This document shows positions 11,770 to 23,860 of a stretch of 64,000 bases of DNA, one piece after another. How positions within the stretch are numbered: the stretch's first letter is position 1; each line of letters begins with the position of its first letter. The DNA comes from Triglochin maritima (Eukaryota; Streptophyta; Magnoliopsida; Alismatales; Juncaginaceae): positions 20,637,501 to 20,701,500 of the forward strand of contig OY821786.1 in NCBI GenBank assembly GCA_963682175.1. Direction: 5' to 3'. The position numbers were made by a program, and so were the translations under genes. The notes below the pieces were generated by a model, which ran no database searches, was not told where the DNA came from, and was given only the letters and a program-made list of their open reading frames with translations.

Positions 11770-13890
11770 TGTTCTAAAAGTTTTACTTTTATATGTCAAT
11801 TATTATGAATTGAATGTGCCAACATTTTGTTCCTTGATTATGGTATTCGTCTTTTGGAAGTGTTAAGGAAGAGGCGCTTGGTCCTTAACCGTAGAGCTGT
11901 AAAAGATAATGGTTTACATAAATCAAAAGTTGTTCACAATCATGGTAATTAACATGGAACATTAATTACCGAGAAAAGATTGTCGTGTTGGTCATGGATT
12001 ATTGTAGCTCTACAAATAAATGACGACACGAGTATATGAAAGAGGCAAATATTACTTTTATATATTGAACAAACCTAACAAGTAAAACATTATGGAATTG
12101 TGTTTCGTGTCACTAATCTTTTTACTCAAGAAGTGCTTAATTTGATTATTGTCAGAAGCTATCAATGAGAGTAGTGATAAAGACAATAGTTGGTTGAGCA
12201 TGACTTGTGCTGGAAAAGATAGCTAGTCAAACGATTATCATTGCCCCTCTTAATTGAGTGATGATATTAGTGGACACTTGATAAAGCAAAATTATAATGT
12301 GCACAATGTAACTTGAGTTAAGTTACATAGTTATAATTAGCTTAAAGAGATCAAGAAATGAATATAATACAAAGATGACACATTTCTACTTTGTATATAT
12401 TCTTAATATCATGAGGCAAGGGACAGACACAAGTGGTGCATTTACATCACTAAATGGATCGTGTTTTGGTTCGGGTGGAACAAAGACATATATGTTAATT
12501 GGGTAACTATAATGTGTAGCTAGATACCGCTTATAGTTTGAGATACTAAGTGTTTAATATCTCTGCCAATTTGGCTAAGATCCTCCTATAGGTCACACCA
12601 CAAAACTAGGAAACAAGAGGCTTGATTTTAAGTTCATATGATGTGTCGGGTTTCATGTGAAAATAGGACACATGTGGTGAATTAATTAAAAACAATATGT
12701 CATGAGAATGACCATAATTAGAATCATAATAAATTCATATGAGGTGTATATATTATGGGGTATAATAATTTAATATTACATATGATAATATATTACATAA
12801 GATGTGAATTTGCTAAAAACCCCAAAAGATCTAATTTTGTTGGAAATAAATCCAAAATTTGACAAAGGCAAAATCGGGGTCAAACACGGTGAACCGTTCA
12901 TGGTTCGGTCAACCGGGGTATCTTCGGATCGGTTAACCGAATAGGGAACGAGTAAGGGCAATTGGTTGACCGAAATTGTCTGGAGTGCCTGGACAATCGG
13001 GTTCGGTTAACCGAGTGTGCATGGTCAACCGAGAAGTAGTATTTTCGGTCGACCGAAGGTGACACGGTCATCCGATGACTATGTCCCAGGAGCGATTCTG
13101 GTGGGTGAACGGTAGACCAAGTAAAAGACATGGTTCGTCCGAATTCTTCCAGGGACTTTTTCTCATACGGATTCGGTCGACCGTCTAGCTCACGGTGCAC
13201 CGAACACGTGTTATAACCGAACAGTTTGGTTGACCGAGTTATACTCGGTCCACCGAACAAGAAAGATTCTTCCTGAATTATTAAGAGATTAATTAAATCA
13301 TGGGTGGATTAATTCCAGATTTAATTAAAACGTTTTTTGTGGGTGCTTATGTGGAAATTAGAGATTAATTTTAGGAGAGAATAAACAAGAGATCATGGCT
13401 AAATAATAGCTCTTGATAAGGATGTTTTGGGAGACTATAAAAGGACCCCTACTCCTACTTGTTTAATACTAATGCAAAAATCTTTCTCTCATTAATCTCT
13501 CCCAAATCACCACGGAAATCTCTTAGTAAATTTAAGTTTTAGAGATAAGAATCTCAGGAGCTTAAAGAGGGGTTATTAGCTAGATTCTAAACCTTGTTAG
13601 AGATTGATTGACTAGCTCATTTCTCTCTAATCTTGTTTAGAGTTTGATGAATACTCGGAGGCAAATCCGTGGACGATTCAACAGAAAACGCGACTCTGGA
13701 TCTTCAAAAAGGTTTTAGAGAACCTTTAGGTATGATTCTACCTTTGTGGTTTATTTTAATAAATGTAGGGTTGCATGTTATTAGAATAAACACAAAGCAA
13801 TGTACATAAAAATTGTTGAAAATATGAAAACGATCTTGTATGTTGTATTAATTTTTTTAAAATATATACATAGGGACACGAAATCCTACA
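11770..13890 (+). repeat. Co-2 5' LTR
   Basis: It runs from a TGT at about 11770 to CCTACA at 13890, one base before the primer-binding site. The TATA box (TATAAAA, 13436-13442) is followed by ACTCCTACTTG and a leader. An array of CGGTNNACCG dyads fills 12885-13258, directly upstream of that TATA box. The start is placed by the TG...CA rule and by the end of Gy-1 homology, and may be off by a few bases. Confidence 0.65.
12885..13258 (+). repeat. CGGTNNACCG dyad array in the Co-2 LTR
   Basis: About thirteen imperfect palindromes such as CGGTTAACCG, CGGTCGACCG, CGGTGCACCG and CGGTCCACCG are spread irregularly every 20-45 bp. The outer arms are kept and the two central bases vary. The array ends about 180 bp before the TATA box. 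Confidence 0.85.
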
Positions 13891-13891
13891 G

Positions 13892-13903
13892 TGGTATCAG
13901 AGC
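13892..13903 (+). other. Primer-binding site of Co-2
   Basis: TGGTATCAGAGC is the exact complement of the 3' end of plant initiator tRNA-Met. It lies one base after the LTR end. Confidence 0.92.
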
Positions 13904-15330
13904 TTTTAGTTCATATTTTGAATAATTAGACTATATAATTAATTTTAGTTTACCATCTACAATCGAAACAATTCATGTTCTATGTCTTTTTCGAGTTTTC
14001 TGATAGTTTTGTTGATTTAATTCTAATTGATTCTTTTGATAGTTTTAAATGTTTTGAAACACATCATGTGAATGTTAAAATTAAAATTTAGACTTATGTC
14101 TAATTTATAGAATTTTTGTTTTTAATTAAATGATTATTTTATAAGGAATCAACAAAACTGAAAAAGGCATATGCTTATCTTTCTTTATATTTTTATTTTT
14201 AGAACTATGGATGCATAAAATCATTTTTAATGGATTTCAAATTATTTTAGAATTGTTTGATTTAGAGATGCATGATAAACTGAATCGAGTAATATATAGT
14301 ATATGTACTTGCGTTGCTCGAGTTCTCTTATGCAGGGATATGTGAGTTTATATGTTCCGTTGAAACCACGTGTGAATGAATGAATGAATATGTATGTTAT
14401 TATTATTCAATCACAGGTGCTTATGTATATGTAAAAGCCAAATTTCTATTTTTATGTATATGCATGCATATGAGAGGATTTTTACATAGGACTTGCACTA
14501 GAGAATTTTCAAAATTGAGAGACGCATGTTTATATTTTTACAATATCAACATCCATGGTGCAAGAGGAAGACGCTGAAGAAGTGCAATGATCAAGGATCA
14601 AGGACGCGGGAACATATAAACTCACACAATATGTGTGAATGGATTTATTTATGTTTGTGTGCTTGATATATATATGTGATTGCATGGATGAATGTTAGGA
14701 TGTGTATAGATGATAAATATGCATGATCACCTAAATTCTAAAATCACATATTAATGTTTAAATTGTCCAACAAAAAATTAAGAGTATCTTTTTTTCTTAT
14801 TTCATCCACTAGTAGTCATCGATCGAGGGATATTCTGCTCGCTCTTAGCGGGAGATAGCTTCCTCCAGGTTTGGGAATAGTGGGATATATAAGGTTGTCT
14901 ATTGTTGTGCCACGAATAGATGTACGAGGTGCGATTCACCCTTAGTGGACACCGAGTATATTTGTTTGTGAATACAATGGATAAACGTATCTCGTATCAA
15001 ATGAAATAAGTTTTCTTAACAAGACCCGGAGCCCTAGCTCGGTTTTGAGAAAGAGAGTTTTTCTTACGAGGATCGGTCAAATTCCCTCTTAATTAAAACT
15101 ACAAGAGTCATAAGAGTTTGAAAATGCAAATGTTACGATATTTCGAAATGGTTATGATTAGAAAATGTTTTCTTACCTTGATTTTATAATATATCTGATA
15201 GCCCTTAGCTAGTTTATATTATAACTGATAGGATCTTGGATTGCTGCATTTATGGATAAATTTTTATTTACGGTATTGATTTTTAAAACATAAAATTGAC
15301 ATTAAATCCCATATAATTTATTTTGTAGAA
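13904..15330 (+). other. Co-2 leader, non-coding
   Basis: About 1.4 kb between the primer-binding site and gag. It is AT-rich with no frame longer than about 65 codons and no motif. This is long for a Copia leader, so it may contain older insertions that I cannot delimit. Confidence 0.55.
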
Positions 15331-15937
15331 ATGTCGAATATTCAACCTATTGTGCGATCTATGATTGAAAAACATCCTTTGGCAAATGATGGCTCAAACT
15401 TCATAAGTTGACAACTCAAGCTCAATATCGTGTTGAAGTTTTAGAAACTATCTCATATTTTGGATGATGAAATCCCAAAATTAAATGAGAGGGCAACCGA
15501 TAGCGAGAGAAAGGCAAAAGCCAAGTGGGAAGACCAAGAGAACCAAGTTCACGGTCTAATGTTGGCCTCCATGGGTGACTCGCTTCAAGCGAAATACTTG
15601 GATTCAAAACCCAAGAAGACCATGGAAGCTTTAATAAAGATGTTTATCAATAGTGCTAGAAAAGAGCGCTATAAGACCATCATCGCACTCACAAGGTGCC
15701 ACATGGCGGAGGGAACATCAGTATCCATGCATTTTCTCACGATGCAAGGATACCTTGAGAAGTTGTCGAAGCTCTCTTCCCTGATGCCCGATGATATTGT
15801 GGAAGATTTGGTTCTTGGCTCTCTAGCCCCATCCTACAAGGACTTCATTATGCACTATCATGTGCGTGAGAAAGGGGTGAGTCTTGAGGAACTTCACAAC
15901 GCTCTCAAAATGACTGAAGTTGACATGGGCATTAACC
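15331..15937 (+). pseudogene. Co-2 gag (UBN2-type), truncated
   Basis: The frame starts at an ATG (MSNIQPIVRSM...) and has two in-frame stops, near 15409 and 15442, in the stretch SNFIS*QLKL....KF*KLSH. It then runs open through WEDQENQVHGLMLASM, YKTIIALTRCHMAEG, YLEKLSKLSSLMPDD and LVLGSLAPSYKDFIMHYH, the usual Copia gag core that builds the particle shell. Homology stops near 15937. The remaining codons of the open frame (to 16035) read antisense Gy-1 integrase and are not part of gag. Confidence 0.82.
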
Positions 15938-16850
15938 GTTTGGCACCGGAAACATCAAGACTCATGTTAAGATGTTTGATTGCCCATAATGCCCGGTGCT
16001 CAAACTCTACCGGAAGATGGCAAGCTTTTCCATAAACTAGCCGGTAGGGGGACATGCCAAGGTCGGTTTTAAATGCAGTGCGGAAAGCCCTTAATGCGTC
16101 ATTAAGCTTGACCGACCAATCTTTCCTAGAAGCATTAACCGTTTTCTCAAGAATTTGCTTGAGTTGACGGTTGGTAATTTCCACCTGGCCACATGTTTGA
16201 GGATGATAAGGTGTGGCCAACTTGTGCGTGATGGAATATTTCCTCAACACTGCCTCAAGGGTTCACAAAGTATGTCCCCCGATCTCTTATGATACAACGA
16301 GGTGTCCCAAACCTTGCAAAGATGTGTTTTTTATGAAATTTGATCACAACCTTGCGGTCGTTAGTGAGAGTGGGGATTGCTTCCACCCACTTTGACACAT
16401 AATCAACCGCCACAAGAATGTAAGTGTGGCCATGGGACACGGGGAAAGGACCCATGAAGTCAATTCCCCAAACATCAAAGATGTTGACCACTAAGATAGG
16501 ATTGAGTGACATCATATCACGTCTGCCAATGCGGCCCACACGTTCGCACCTATCTCATGCTTGGCAAAATGCAAAAGCGTCTTCGAACAACGTGGGCCAG
16601 TAAAAACCGTATTGGAGCACTTTGACAACAGTTTTATTGGCACTGAAGTGCCTACCACATGCCTCCTTATGGCAAAAAGGACAAGACGCTATGAATCTCG
16701 TCGTTAGGAATGCACCTCCTTATGATTTGATTAGCACAATACTTAAATAAGTAGGGATCATCCCAATAGAATTGCTTGATTAACGACTTGATCTTTGCTT
16801 TCTCACTATGTGTCCAATGAGCTAGCACCTCCCCGATTGCTAAATAGTTC
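15938..16850 (-). pseudogene. Gy-1 integrase (C-terminus lost)
   Basis: The minus strand encodes the Ty3/gypsy integrase. The core has D in [12 protein letters not shown] in IIRDRGT and E in [10 protein letters not shown], so the DDE triad is present. [10 protein letters not shown] and YHPQT are also seen. The zinc-binding N-terminus is broken by frameshifts around 16540-16660 ([13 protein letters not shown] remains). Homology ends at about [13 protein letters not shown], where Co-2 was inserted. The distal C-terminal piece resumes beyond 11769. The enzyme would insert element cDNA, but this copy is dead. Confidence 0.88.
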
Positions 16851-18483
16851 ACATGTCAGCGAACCAGGGTGTGAGGCTATTGCCATAAGGTTCTCATCAG
16901 GGAAGAACTCCTTCATCGGTGGATCCGGTGAAAGATCAACTGGGATGAAAGATAGGTGATCTGCCAAGACATTCTCGCATCCCTTCTTGTCCCGTATTTC
17001 AAGGTCGAACTCTTGCAACAACAAGATCCAACGTAGGAGACGGGGTTTCATATCCTTTTTAGACAAAAGGTAGTGGAGAGCCGAGTGATCAGTGTAGATG
17101 ATGACGTGCCACCCAATGAGGTACTGGGAAATTTTTCCAACGCAAATATGACCGCGGGGAACTCTTTCTCAGTAACGGAGTAGTTGAGCTGGGCGTCATT
17201 GAGAGAATGACTTGCATAGTCGACCACATGAGGCAATTTCTCAACTTTCTGACCCAAAATTGCTCCTATCGCATAGTCAGATGCATTACACATCAGCTCG
17301 AAAGGTAGAGTCCACACCGGTGCCTTAATAATAGGAGCGGAGGTCAACTCATGCTTCAGAAACTCAAATGCAGTCATGCACTCGAGTGTGAACCCAAAAA
17401 AAGTATCTTTAGCAAGCAAGCTCGTCAAGGGGTGAACTATCTTGCTGAAATCCTTAATAAACTGCCGGTAAAAATCGGCGTTTCCAAGGAATGACCGGAT
17501 TTCTTTTACCGAGGTGGGTGGAGGAAGCTTAGAAATAAGCTCAAGCTTTGCCCTATCCACCTCGATACCATCACAAGATACCACGTGACCCAAAACGATG
17601 CCTTTTGTTACCATGAAATAACACTTTTCCCAATTAAGGGCTAAGTTCATTTCCGAACACCTCTTGAGAACAAGGCTCTGGTGGTGCAAGCACTCATCAA
17701 AGGAGGTGCCATGAACCGAGAAATCATCCATGAAAATCTCAAGGAAGTTCTCGACCATATCGGAAAAGATACTCAACATGCAACGTTGGAATGTTGCTGG
17801 TGCATTGCATAGTCCAAAAGGCATCCATCTATAAGCAAACATCCCAAAAGGATAGGTGAACGTGGTTTTCTCCTGGTCTTCGGGAGTGACTGGGATTTGA
17901 TTGTACCCCGAATAACCATCAAGGAAACAATAATAGACGTGCCCAGTGAGACTCTCAAACATCTGGTCGATGAAAGGTAGAGGGAAGTGGTCCTTACGCG
18001 TGACAGCGTTCAACTTCCTATAGTCAATGAAAACTCGCCACCCAGTTTGAAGTCGTGTGGGTACAAGCTCATTGTTGTCATTCTGGACAACAGTGATACT
18101 CGACTTCTTGGGCACAACCTGGACAGGACTTACCCAAGTACTGTCCGAAATGGGAAAAATGATGCCATGATCTAAACATTTGATGATCTCTTTCTTAACT
18201 ACTTCTGTCCTGACTTGATTTAAACGCCTCTGTGGGTCACGACGTAGTCGTTCCTCATCCTCCATAAAGATGTGGTGTTGCACGACGTCGGGACTTATCC
18301 CTTTAATGTCCTTCAAGGACCACCCAATGACTGATTTGTGCTCCTTTAGGACTTGAATCAGATGTTCTTCCAGATCACCAGTCAATATCGATGAAATAAT
18401 CACCGGAAATGACCTGTCGGGACAAAGAAAAACGTGTTTCAGTTCCTTAGGGAGTTCTTTAAGCTCAATTGTAGGTGGTTCCT
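16851..18483 (-). pseudogene. Gy-1 reverse transcriptase and RNase H
   Basis: RT motifs are in order: RRDPQRRLN, WVSPVQVVPKKS, RVFIDYRKLNAVTRKDHFPLPFIDQM, FLDGYSGYNQI, MPFGLCNAPATFQRCM and the catalytic FMDD. RNase H follows with FELMCNASDYAIGA and [11 protein letters not shown] one-base frameshift at about 17135 diverts the frame in RNase H, and the original frame resumes as [15 protein letters not shown] second frameshift lies near 16850. The segment begins exactly where Gy-2 inserted (18483). Codons read upstream of that point belong to the Gy-2 LTR. Confidence 0.92.
18479..18483. repeat. Target-site duplication of Gy-2, left copy (TTCCT)
   Basis: TTCCT precedes the 5' LTR and recurs at 37411-37415 after the 3' LTR. 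Removing Gy-2 and one copy rejoins Gy-1 pol across the gap. Confidence 0.93.
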
Positions 18484-19909
18484 TGATTGCCATCATTTCA
18501 TGCTTATATTTGTATCTTATATCCATTATCTTACACCTAAGCAATGCTACGTGACGAGTTTTATGTTTGAATTTCAAAAATAAAGAGGTTTGAAGAGAAG
18601 AGCCATGAAAGGACCCAAAAGCAGGACAAATGACTTAATTGTGAGACCTAGGGACTAAGATGCAAGGGAGAAGGACCTGAACGTAAGACCGAAGGACCTA
18701 AGAGCAAAAAAAGAAAACTCCACACCATCATGGGGAGTATTTTGGCAATTCGATTCGGGTCGGAGCTCCAACAAGAAAAGTAGATGCATCCAAGAACAAC
18801 AAATATATCCAGCAAAGCCCACAACAAGATTCAACTCGATATGGATCTTGTAGACCGCCAATTGGCGGTCTCGAACCGCCAATTGGCGGTCCGGATCTTC
18901 CCGGATCCGCTGAAACTTCTGGAGCGCGTGTATTAGAGGATGTTTGGGCTATTTTTGGTATCTGTTTAGTCCCACATCGGGGGATTGTCCCGGATTACCT
19001 TTTTCTATGGCTATAAATAGAATTCTCCCTCCTCTCATGTATCCTATCTCTCTCTTTGTGGCCATCTTCCCTACTAAGGGTGAAGCTTTGAAGCAAAACT
19101 CTGGGGGAGGAAGGGCTGCTTGTAATTGAGTGAGTTGATAATAAATGTTTTCATTAGCATGTTATTTCTTGCTTAGTTAATTTCCTTTAATGTGCTTGCT
19201 TTGATGCTTGTTTTGTTTTATGTCATTTCAGCTTCTTTAATATTTCTTGCTTGATTAGTGTAGTTTCATTTCAGTAAAATCCTTCATTTTGTTAAAGTAG
19301 TTTGTTTAAATATGTGTGAGTAGTTCCATCCCCTTTGGGGGGTGGAGTAGATGTGTGTACATGTTTTGTAGATGGTATGAATGTTAGATATAATTGTTTG
19401 TGAGAAATATTAGTATGCTTGCTTGAATTAATAATAACTTTACTTGATGGTTTCTGCCATAGTTAGGTACTTCCCATGCTTGTATGTTCTTAATAACAAC
19501 CTTGCATTGCTCATATTAATCACCTAAGTTAGTGTTGTAAATGATAGGTTTTGCCATTAGGTACCTCTTATGCATTAACAAACGCTAACTAACTAGAACT
19601 TCTTGCATGCATTCACCACCACACTTATTTCATGTGCACACACACACACTCCACCCCTTAGGGGTTTTCATTTTTGAGTTTTTATCTTCCTCATTAGTTG
19701 TTTAGCCTAGTTTGTTTAGTGATTTCATTTCAGCTTTGCTAGTTTACTAGTTTAGATTAGTGTAGTGTAGTGTAATCCATCTTTCTTCCCTTTCTTTACC
19801 ACTCGCCTTCCCACAAACCAAACGTCGACACACCTCCCTGTGGACGACCTGTATTTGCCACCGCTTCAACGCGGTCGTGCACTTGTGGTTTAAATAAAAC
19901 GATCAATCA
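18484..19909 (+). repeat. Gy-2 5' LTR
   Basis: 1426 bp, starting TGATTGCCATC and ending GATCAATCA, with a perfect 7-bp terminal inversion TGATTGA/TCAATCA. The TATA box is TATAAATA at 19012-19019. Two GACCGCCAATTGGCGGTC-type palindromes start at 18853 and 18874, about 140-160 bp upstream of the TATA box. Confidence 0.93.
18853..18890 (+). promoter_or_regulatory. Paired CCAAT/ATTGG palindromes in U3 of Gy-2
   Basis: An 18-bp perfect palindrome GACCGCCAATTGGCGGTC (18853-18870) is followed by a 16-bp perfect palindrome (18875-18890). Aligned starts are 21 bp apart. Each contains a CCAAT box on both strands. Position relative to the TATA box suits an NF-Y-type promoter element. That function is inference. 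Confidence 0.6.
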
Positions 19910-19915
19910 TGTTTT

Positions 19916-19933
19916 TGGCGCTGTTGCCGGGGA
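19916..19933 (+). other. Primer-binding site of Gy-2 (tRNA-Asp type)
   Basis: TGGCGCTGTTGCCGGGGA differs by one base from the 18-mer in Gy-3, which is complementary to the 3' end of plant tRNA-Asp as I remember it. It lies six bases after the LTR. Confidence 0.85.
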
Positions 19934-20996
19934 GGTGCTCTGTCCAGACCTTGGTTTGGACGATTCGAGTGGTTTTTAATTTTTTGTTTTTAGTTTTTCT
20001 TAGTTTCAAGGATCCTAGAGCTCACGGGGAGGCTACTGGAGGAGTTGGAGCACAAAAGCATCAACAGGGATCGCCAATCAGCGGTCCGAGACCGCCAATT
20101 GGCGGCCTGGTGAGCGTGTCTTGCTCTCAATTTTCCTATGGTAGATGGTTCTTTTATTTTCGTCATCTGGGAGCACTATTTTGCATGCTGTGACTTCTAG
20201 TTTGCTCCTAGATCATTAAACCAATCCCCAATAATCAACTTGGCCTAAAAATCCAAAGCAAAATATTAGACATTCTTATTTGTTTAGGTCACGCATCATA
20301 AACTTGACTTAGGCATATAGTCGTCTTTTCTTTTAGCTTTATCTTCAGTTGTTGAGCGTTGACGTGAGGTACGCATTTCCTACACTCATTCATGCATCTT
20401 GTATGCCCATGCATTAGTTAGTAGGAATCGCATCAGGACAAGAGTGAGTTGAGCGTTTTGATTGGAGCGATTGATTGTTAGATCTAGGATCGAAACGCTA
20501 CTAAGGAGGGGTTGTCCCATAAAAGATAAGGTGGGGGATTTCTTCACCCTTTTCTTGGCCCAAAAAATCACTCTTAATCAAGCCTTAACTAAAAGCAAGT
20601 AGACATTGGCCCTAGGATTTTAGACGCACTAGGAGAGTAATCTAGTTGAGACCGCCATGGCCTGATCGGCGTTGCCTACCTTGTCGATAGTAGGAGGTAC
20701 TGGATCTCCGAATCTGGTATCATTTGCTGGGCATTGTGGTCCTCGTTGTAGGGAGGTGAGGCGTGTCGAGGCTAGTGACCTCGAAGTTAGGCGTCGTCTA
20801 GCCTAAGGACCCATCGCCTTAAGTTGTTTGAGTCGTGCTTGCTAGTTAGGCTTCTACCTGATCCCATTACCCACGTTAGATCTATGGATTCTTCCCTCCT
20901 CATCTGAGTCCTCTCCTCATCTATTCTCCACGAGTAGTCTCCTCCTCTGATTACACTTTCTGTTGTATGTTTGTTTAGAGTCGAGTCGAGCATTTT
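19934..20996 (+). other. Gy-2 leader with palindrome pair
   Basis: Untranslated leader between primer site and gag. Palindromes start at 20069 and 20090 (21 bp apart), 135 nt after the primer site. As RNA each can form a GACCGC/GCGGUC-type stem with a six-base loop. The rest has no convincing frame and matches the leaders of Gy-1 and Gy-3. Confidence 0.75.
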
Positions 20997-23256
20997 ATGC
21001 GAGGTTGGGTTCGTTCTGGTGAGAGCGCTCGACTAGAGAGAGTGCATTCTTCTGAGATGGACGGTCTTGGTGATCGACCATCTCCGCCTGGTGCTCCTTT
21101 GGAGCATGAGCCCGAGTCGTCTCGTGGTGATGGGGGAGACCGAGTTCCATACATGGATTACCTCGGTCAGCTCCCACCATCACGTAGACCTCCTTCTCCT
21201 CCTCCTCTGACTCGAAAGGAAGGGAGATTCGGTCAGGATCGAGTTCTTGGTGCACCACCACCTTTAGCTCAACAGGATAGACCGATGACTTTCTTGGTGC
21301 ACCACCATAGTTCTTTCCCCTTGCTCGCGGGAACAACTATGACCTAAAACCTCAATATGTGAGCATGCTTCCAACCTTTACTGCCAATAAGGAGGATCCG
21401 TATATTTTTATACGCGAATTCGAGGAAATATGCTCCATGTTCAAGCTTCAACAGCTTGACGAGGATTCAGTCCAGTTGAGGATGATTTCTTTCGCGTTGA
21501 AGGATAAAATGAAGAAATGGATGTACAGCCTTCCGGCGAGCTCCATTCGGTCTTGGGATGAATTTGTGACCGTATTTCTGAAAAGATTTTTCCCTCAAAG
21601 GAAAACTCAACAGATACGACACCAGGTACATCAAATGTATCAGACTGAGACTGAATCTTTTCATTCCTCCTTATGGGAAAAAAGACAAGACGCTCTGAAT
21701 CTCGTCGTTAGGAATGCACCTCTTTACGATTTGATTAGCACAATACTTAAATAAGTAGGGATCATCCCAATAGAATTGCTTGATTAACGACTTGATCTTT
21801 GCTTTCTCACTGTGTCCAATGATCCGGCACCTCCCCGATTACTAAATAGTTCACATGTCAGCGAACCAGGGGGTGAGCCTATTGCCATAAGGTTCTCATT
21901 AGGGAAGAACTCGTTCATCGGTGGATCCGGTGAAAGATCAACTGGGATGAAAGATAGGTGATCTGCCACGACATTCTCGCATCCCTTCTTGTCCCGTATT
22001 TCAAGGTCGAACTCTTGCAGCAACAAGATCCAACGTAGGAGATGGGGTTTCATATCCTTTTTAGACAAAAGGTAGTGGAGAGCCGAGTGATCAGTGTAGA
22101 TGATGACGTGCCACCCAATGAGGTACTGGGAAATTTTTCCAACACAAATATGACCGCGGGGAACTTTTTCTCAGTAACGGAGTAGTTGAGCTGGGCGTCA
22201 TTGAGAGAACGACTTGCATAGTCGATCACATGAGGCAATTTCTCAACTTTCTGACCCAAAATTGCTCCAATCGCATAGTCAGATGCATTACACATCAGCT
22301 CGAAAGGTAGAGTCCACACCGGTGCCTTAATAATAGGAGCGGAGGTCAACTCATGCTTCAGAAACTCAAATGCAGTCATGCACTCGAGTGTGAACCCAAA
22401 AAAAGTATCTTTAGCAAGCAAGCTCGTCAAGGGGTGAACTATCTTGCTGAAATCCTTAATAAACTGCCGGTTAAAATCGGCGTTTCCAAGGAATGACCGG
22501 ATTTCTTTTACCAAGGTGGGTGGAGGAAGCTTAGAAATAAGCTCAAGCTTTGCCCTATCATCGACTTGAGCTATGGCAGCTGTGCCAAATTGTTTATGAG
22601 GGCATCAACTACAACACCCGCACATTGTTGGAGTCGATGTGTCAGGGTGACTTCCAAATAAAACCCATTGAGGAGGCATGGGACACTTTTGAGTTAATGG
22701 CTGAACGTACCTTTGAGTGTGACACCATGAGAGAGCCACTAGCCTTCAGGTCTTCTGGTCGGGCTGGATCATATCATGTTGAGTCAACTATCACGTCTGA
22801 GGCGAAATTAGTTGCTCTCATGCGTAGGATTGAGAGTTTAGAGTTGGATCGAGCTCCTATAGCTCAGGTCGCTACTCCTGGGTGTAGTAGGTGTGGACTT
22901 ATGGGCCATGATGACTTGGAATGCACTTACTCTCCCAGGGATACTGAGCATGCAAATACAATGTATCAACAGAGGTCCCGTAATGACCCGTACAGTCATT
23001 CCTACAACTCGGGATGACGTAACCATCCTAACTTCTCTTGGGGGCCTAGTGGGGGTCACGGTCAGAGCTCGCACGCTCAACCTCAACCTCCACGCCCATC
23101 GACGACCTACTGACCCCCACATAAAAGGTCTCAGCACCATAATTACCAACCTGCTCATGCCTCATCGTCGGGTTATTCCAACCAGACTCCACCACCCAGC
23201 GGGTTGACCCCAAGGACCCTTCTAGTGATCCAACCCTTCAAGCGTTCATGTAGAGT
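20997..23256 (+). pseudogene. Gy-2 gag, interrupted by a duplicated pol fragment
   Basis: The start ATG at 20997 opens a proline/arginine-rich N-terminus. A frameshift near 21310 leads into the retrotransposon gag core (KPQYVSMLPTF, DPYIFIREFEEICSMFKLQQL, WDEFVTVFLKRFFPQRKTQQIR). At about 21666, just after ETESFHSS, homology jumps to antisense pol. Gag returns at 22559 with LWQLCQIVYEGI and the CCHC knuckle CSRCGLMGHDDLEC, so about 20 codons were replaced. A TGA at 23015-23017 replaces a conserved Trp in PGWRNHP. Gag forms the particle shell and binds RNA; this copy cannot. Confidence 0.88.
21667..22558 (-). pseudogene. Copy of Gy-1-type pol (RNase H and adjoining RT) inside Gy-2 gag
   Basis: On the minus strand this repeats 16663-17556 almost base for base, from the integrase zinc-finger side to the RT segment VKEIRSFLGNADF. 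It shares the two damaging frameshifts seen in Gy-1, one after ALEKF in RNase H and one before LTCELFSN. Shared damage implies it was copied from Gy-1 or a sister already carrying those lesions. It has no LTR, no poly-A and no target duplication, so it did not arrive by transposition. Confidence 0.88.
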
Positions 23257-23855
23257 ATGCAAAGTACAGTCAAGTCTTTGGAAATGCAAGTTAGCCAGTT
23301 TGCTCATCAATTCCATGAACGTGAGAAGGGTCAGTTCCCGAGTCAACCTGTGGTAAATCCCAGGGGTCAGTCTGCTTATGCTAGGCAGAATGTACACAAT
23401 GTTGAAAGTGACCCTTCCCAACATGCCAACGTTGTCCATACCTTGAGATCGGGAAGGGTTGTTGACAACAATGTGGAAATGCCTGAAGCCAACCCTGTTG
23501 GCGAGACTTCCGAGGAGAGTCTTGAGCCTGTCAAGGAACCTAATTCTGAGACTCCTCCTCGTGATTCTTATGTCCCCAAGGCACCATTCCCTCATCGGTT
23601 GACTAAAAAACGTGATGAGCATTGGGACAAGATTGTTGAGGTACTTAGGCAAGTAAAGGTGAACATCCCGTTGTTGGACGTTGTTCAACAAATGCCACCG
23701 TATGCCAAGTTCCTTAAGGACATTTGCACCACCAAAAGAAAAACAAATGTGCCCAAAAAGGCCTTTTTGGCTGCCAATGTGAGCTCAATATTGACACAAC
23801 CCATGCAAGTCAAATACAAGGATCCAGGGTGTCCAACTGTCTCTTGCATGATTGG
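23257..23855 (+). pseudogene. Gy-2 gag tail and protease N-terminal part
   Basis: One continuous frame runs from the gag C-terminus (MQSTVKSLEMQVSQFAHQFH) through HTLRSGRVVDNN to the conserved pre-protease block NIPLLDVVQQMPPYAKFLKD, CTTKRKTNVPKKAFLAANVS and CPTVSCMIGN, where Gy-3 is inserted. Unlike Gy-1 and Gy-3, gag and protease are in one frame here, with no GGGGGGC shift site between them. The remainder of the protease lies at 30921. Confidence 0.85.
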
Positions 23856-23860
23856 GAATG
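23856..23860. repeat. Target-site duplication of Gy-3, left copy (GAATG)
   Basis: GAATG is repeated at 30916-30920. Excising Gy-3 with one copy restores the Gy-2 protease frame as IGNVTISQALLDLGASVNLL. Confidence 0.95.

Larger units (their letters stand above)
11770..15937 (+). mobile_element. Co-2: truncated Copia element inside Gy-1 integrase
   Basis: It has a long 5' LTR, a perfect primer-binding site at 13892 and a gag start at 15331. It stops abruptly near 15937, where minus-strand Gy-1 integrase resumes. On the other side, Gy-1 integrase C-terminal sequence ends near 11769. Integrase codons between the two ends are missing, so the right part of Co-2 was lost in a deletion that also removed host-element DNA. 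No second LTR or target duplication remains. Confidence 0.75.

Noticed and set aside
13881..13910. Region around TGGTATCAGAGC considered as part of a tRNA gene
   Set aside because: Only the 12-base complement of the tRNA 3' end is present, and the position after an LTR end shows it is a primer-binding site.
15938..16035. Plus-strand frame extending Co-2 gag to 16035
   Set aside because: Homology to gag ends near 15937. The rest reads the complement of Gy-1 integrase.
18484..18577. The open frame of Gy-1 RT begins at 18577 with about 30 extra residues
   Set aside because: Everything right of 18483 is antisense Gy-2 LTR, so these residues are a chance extension across the insertion boundary.
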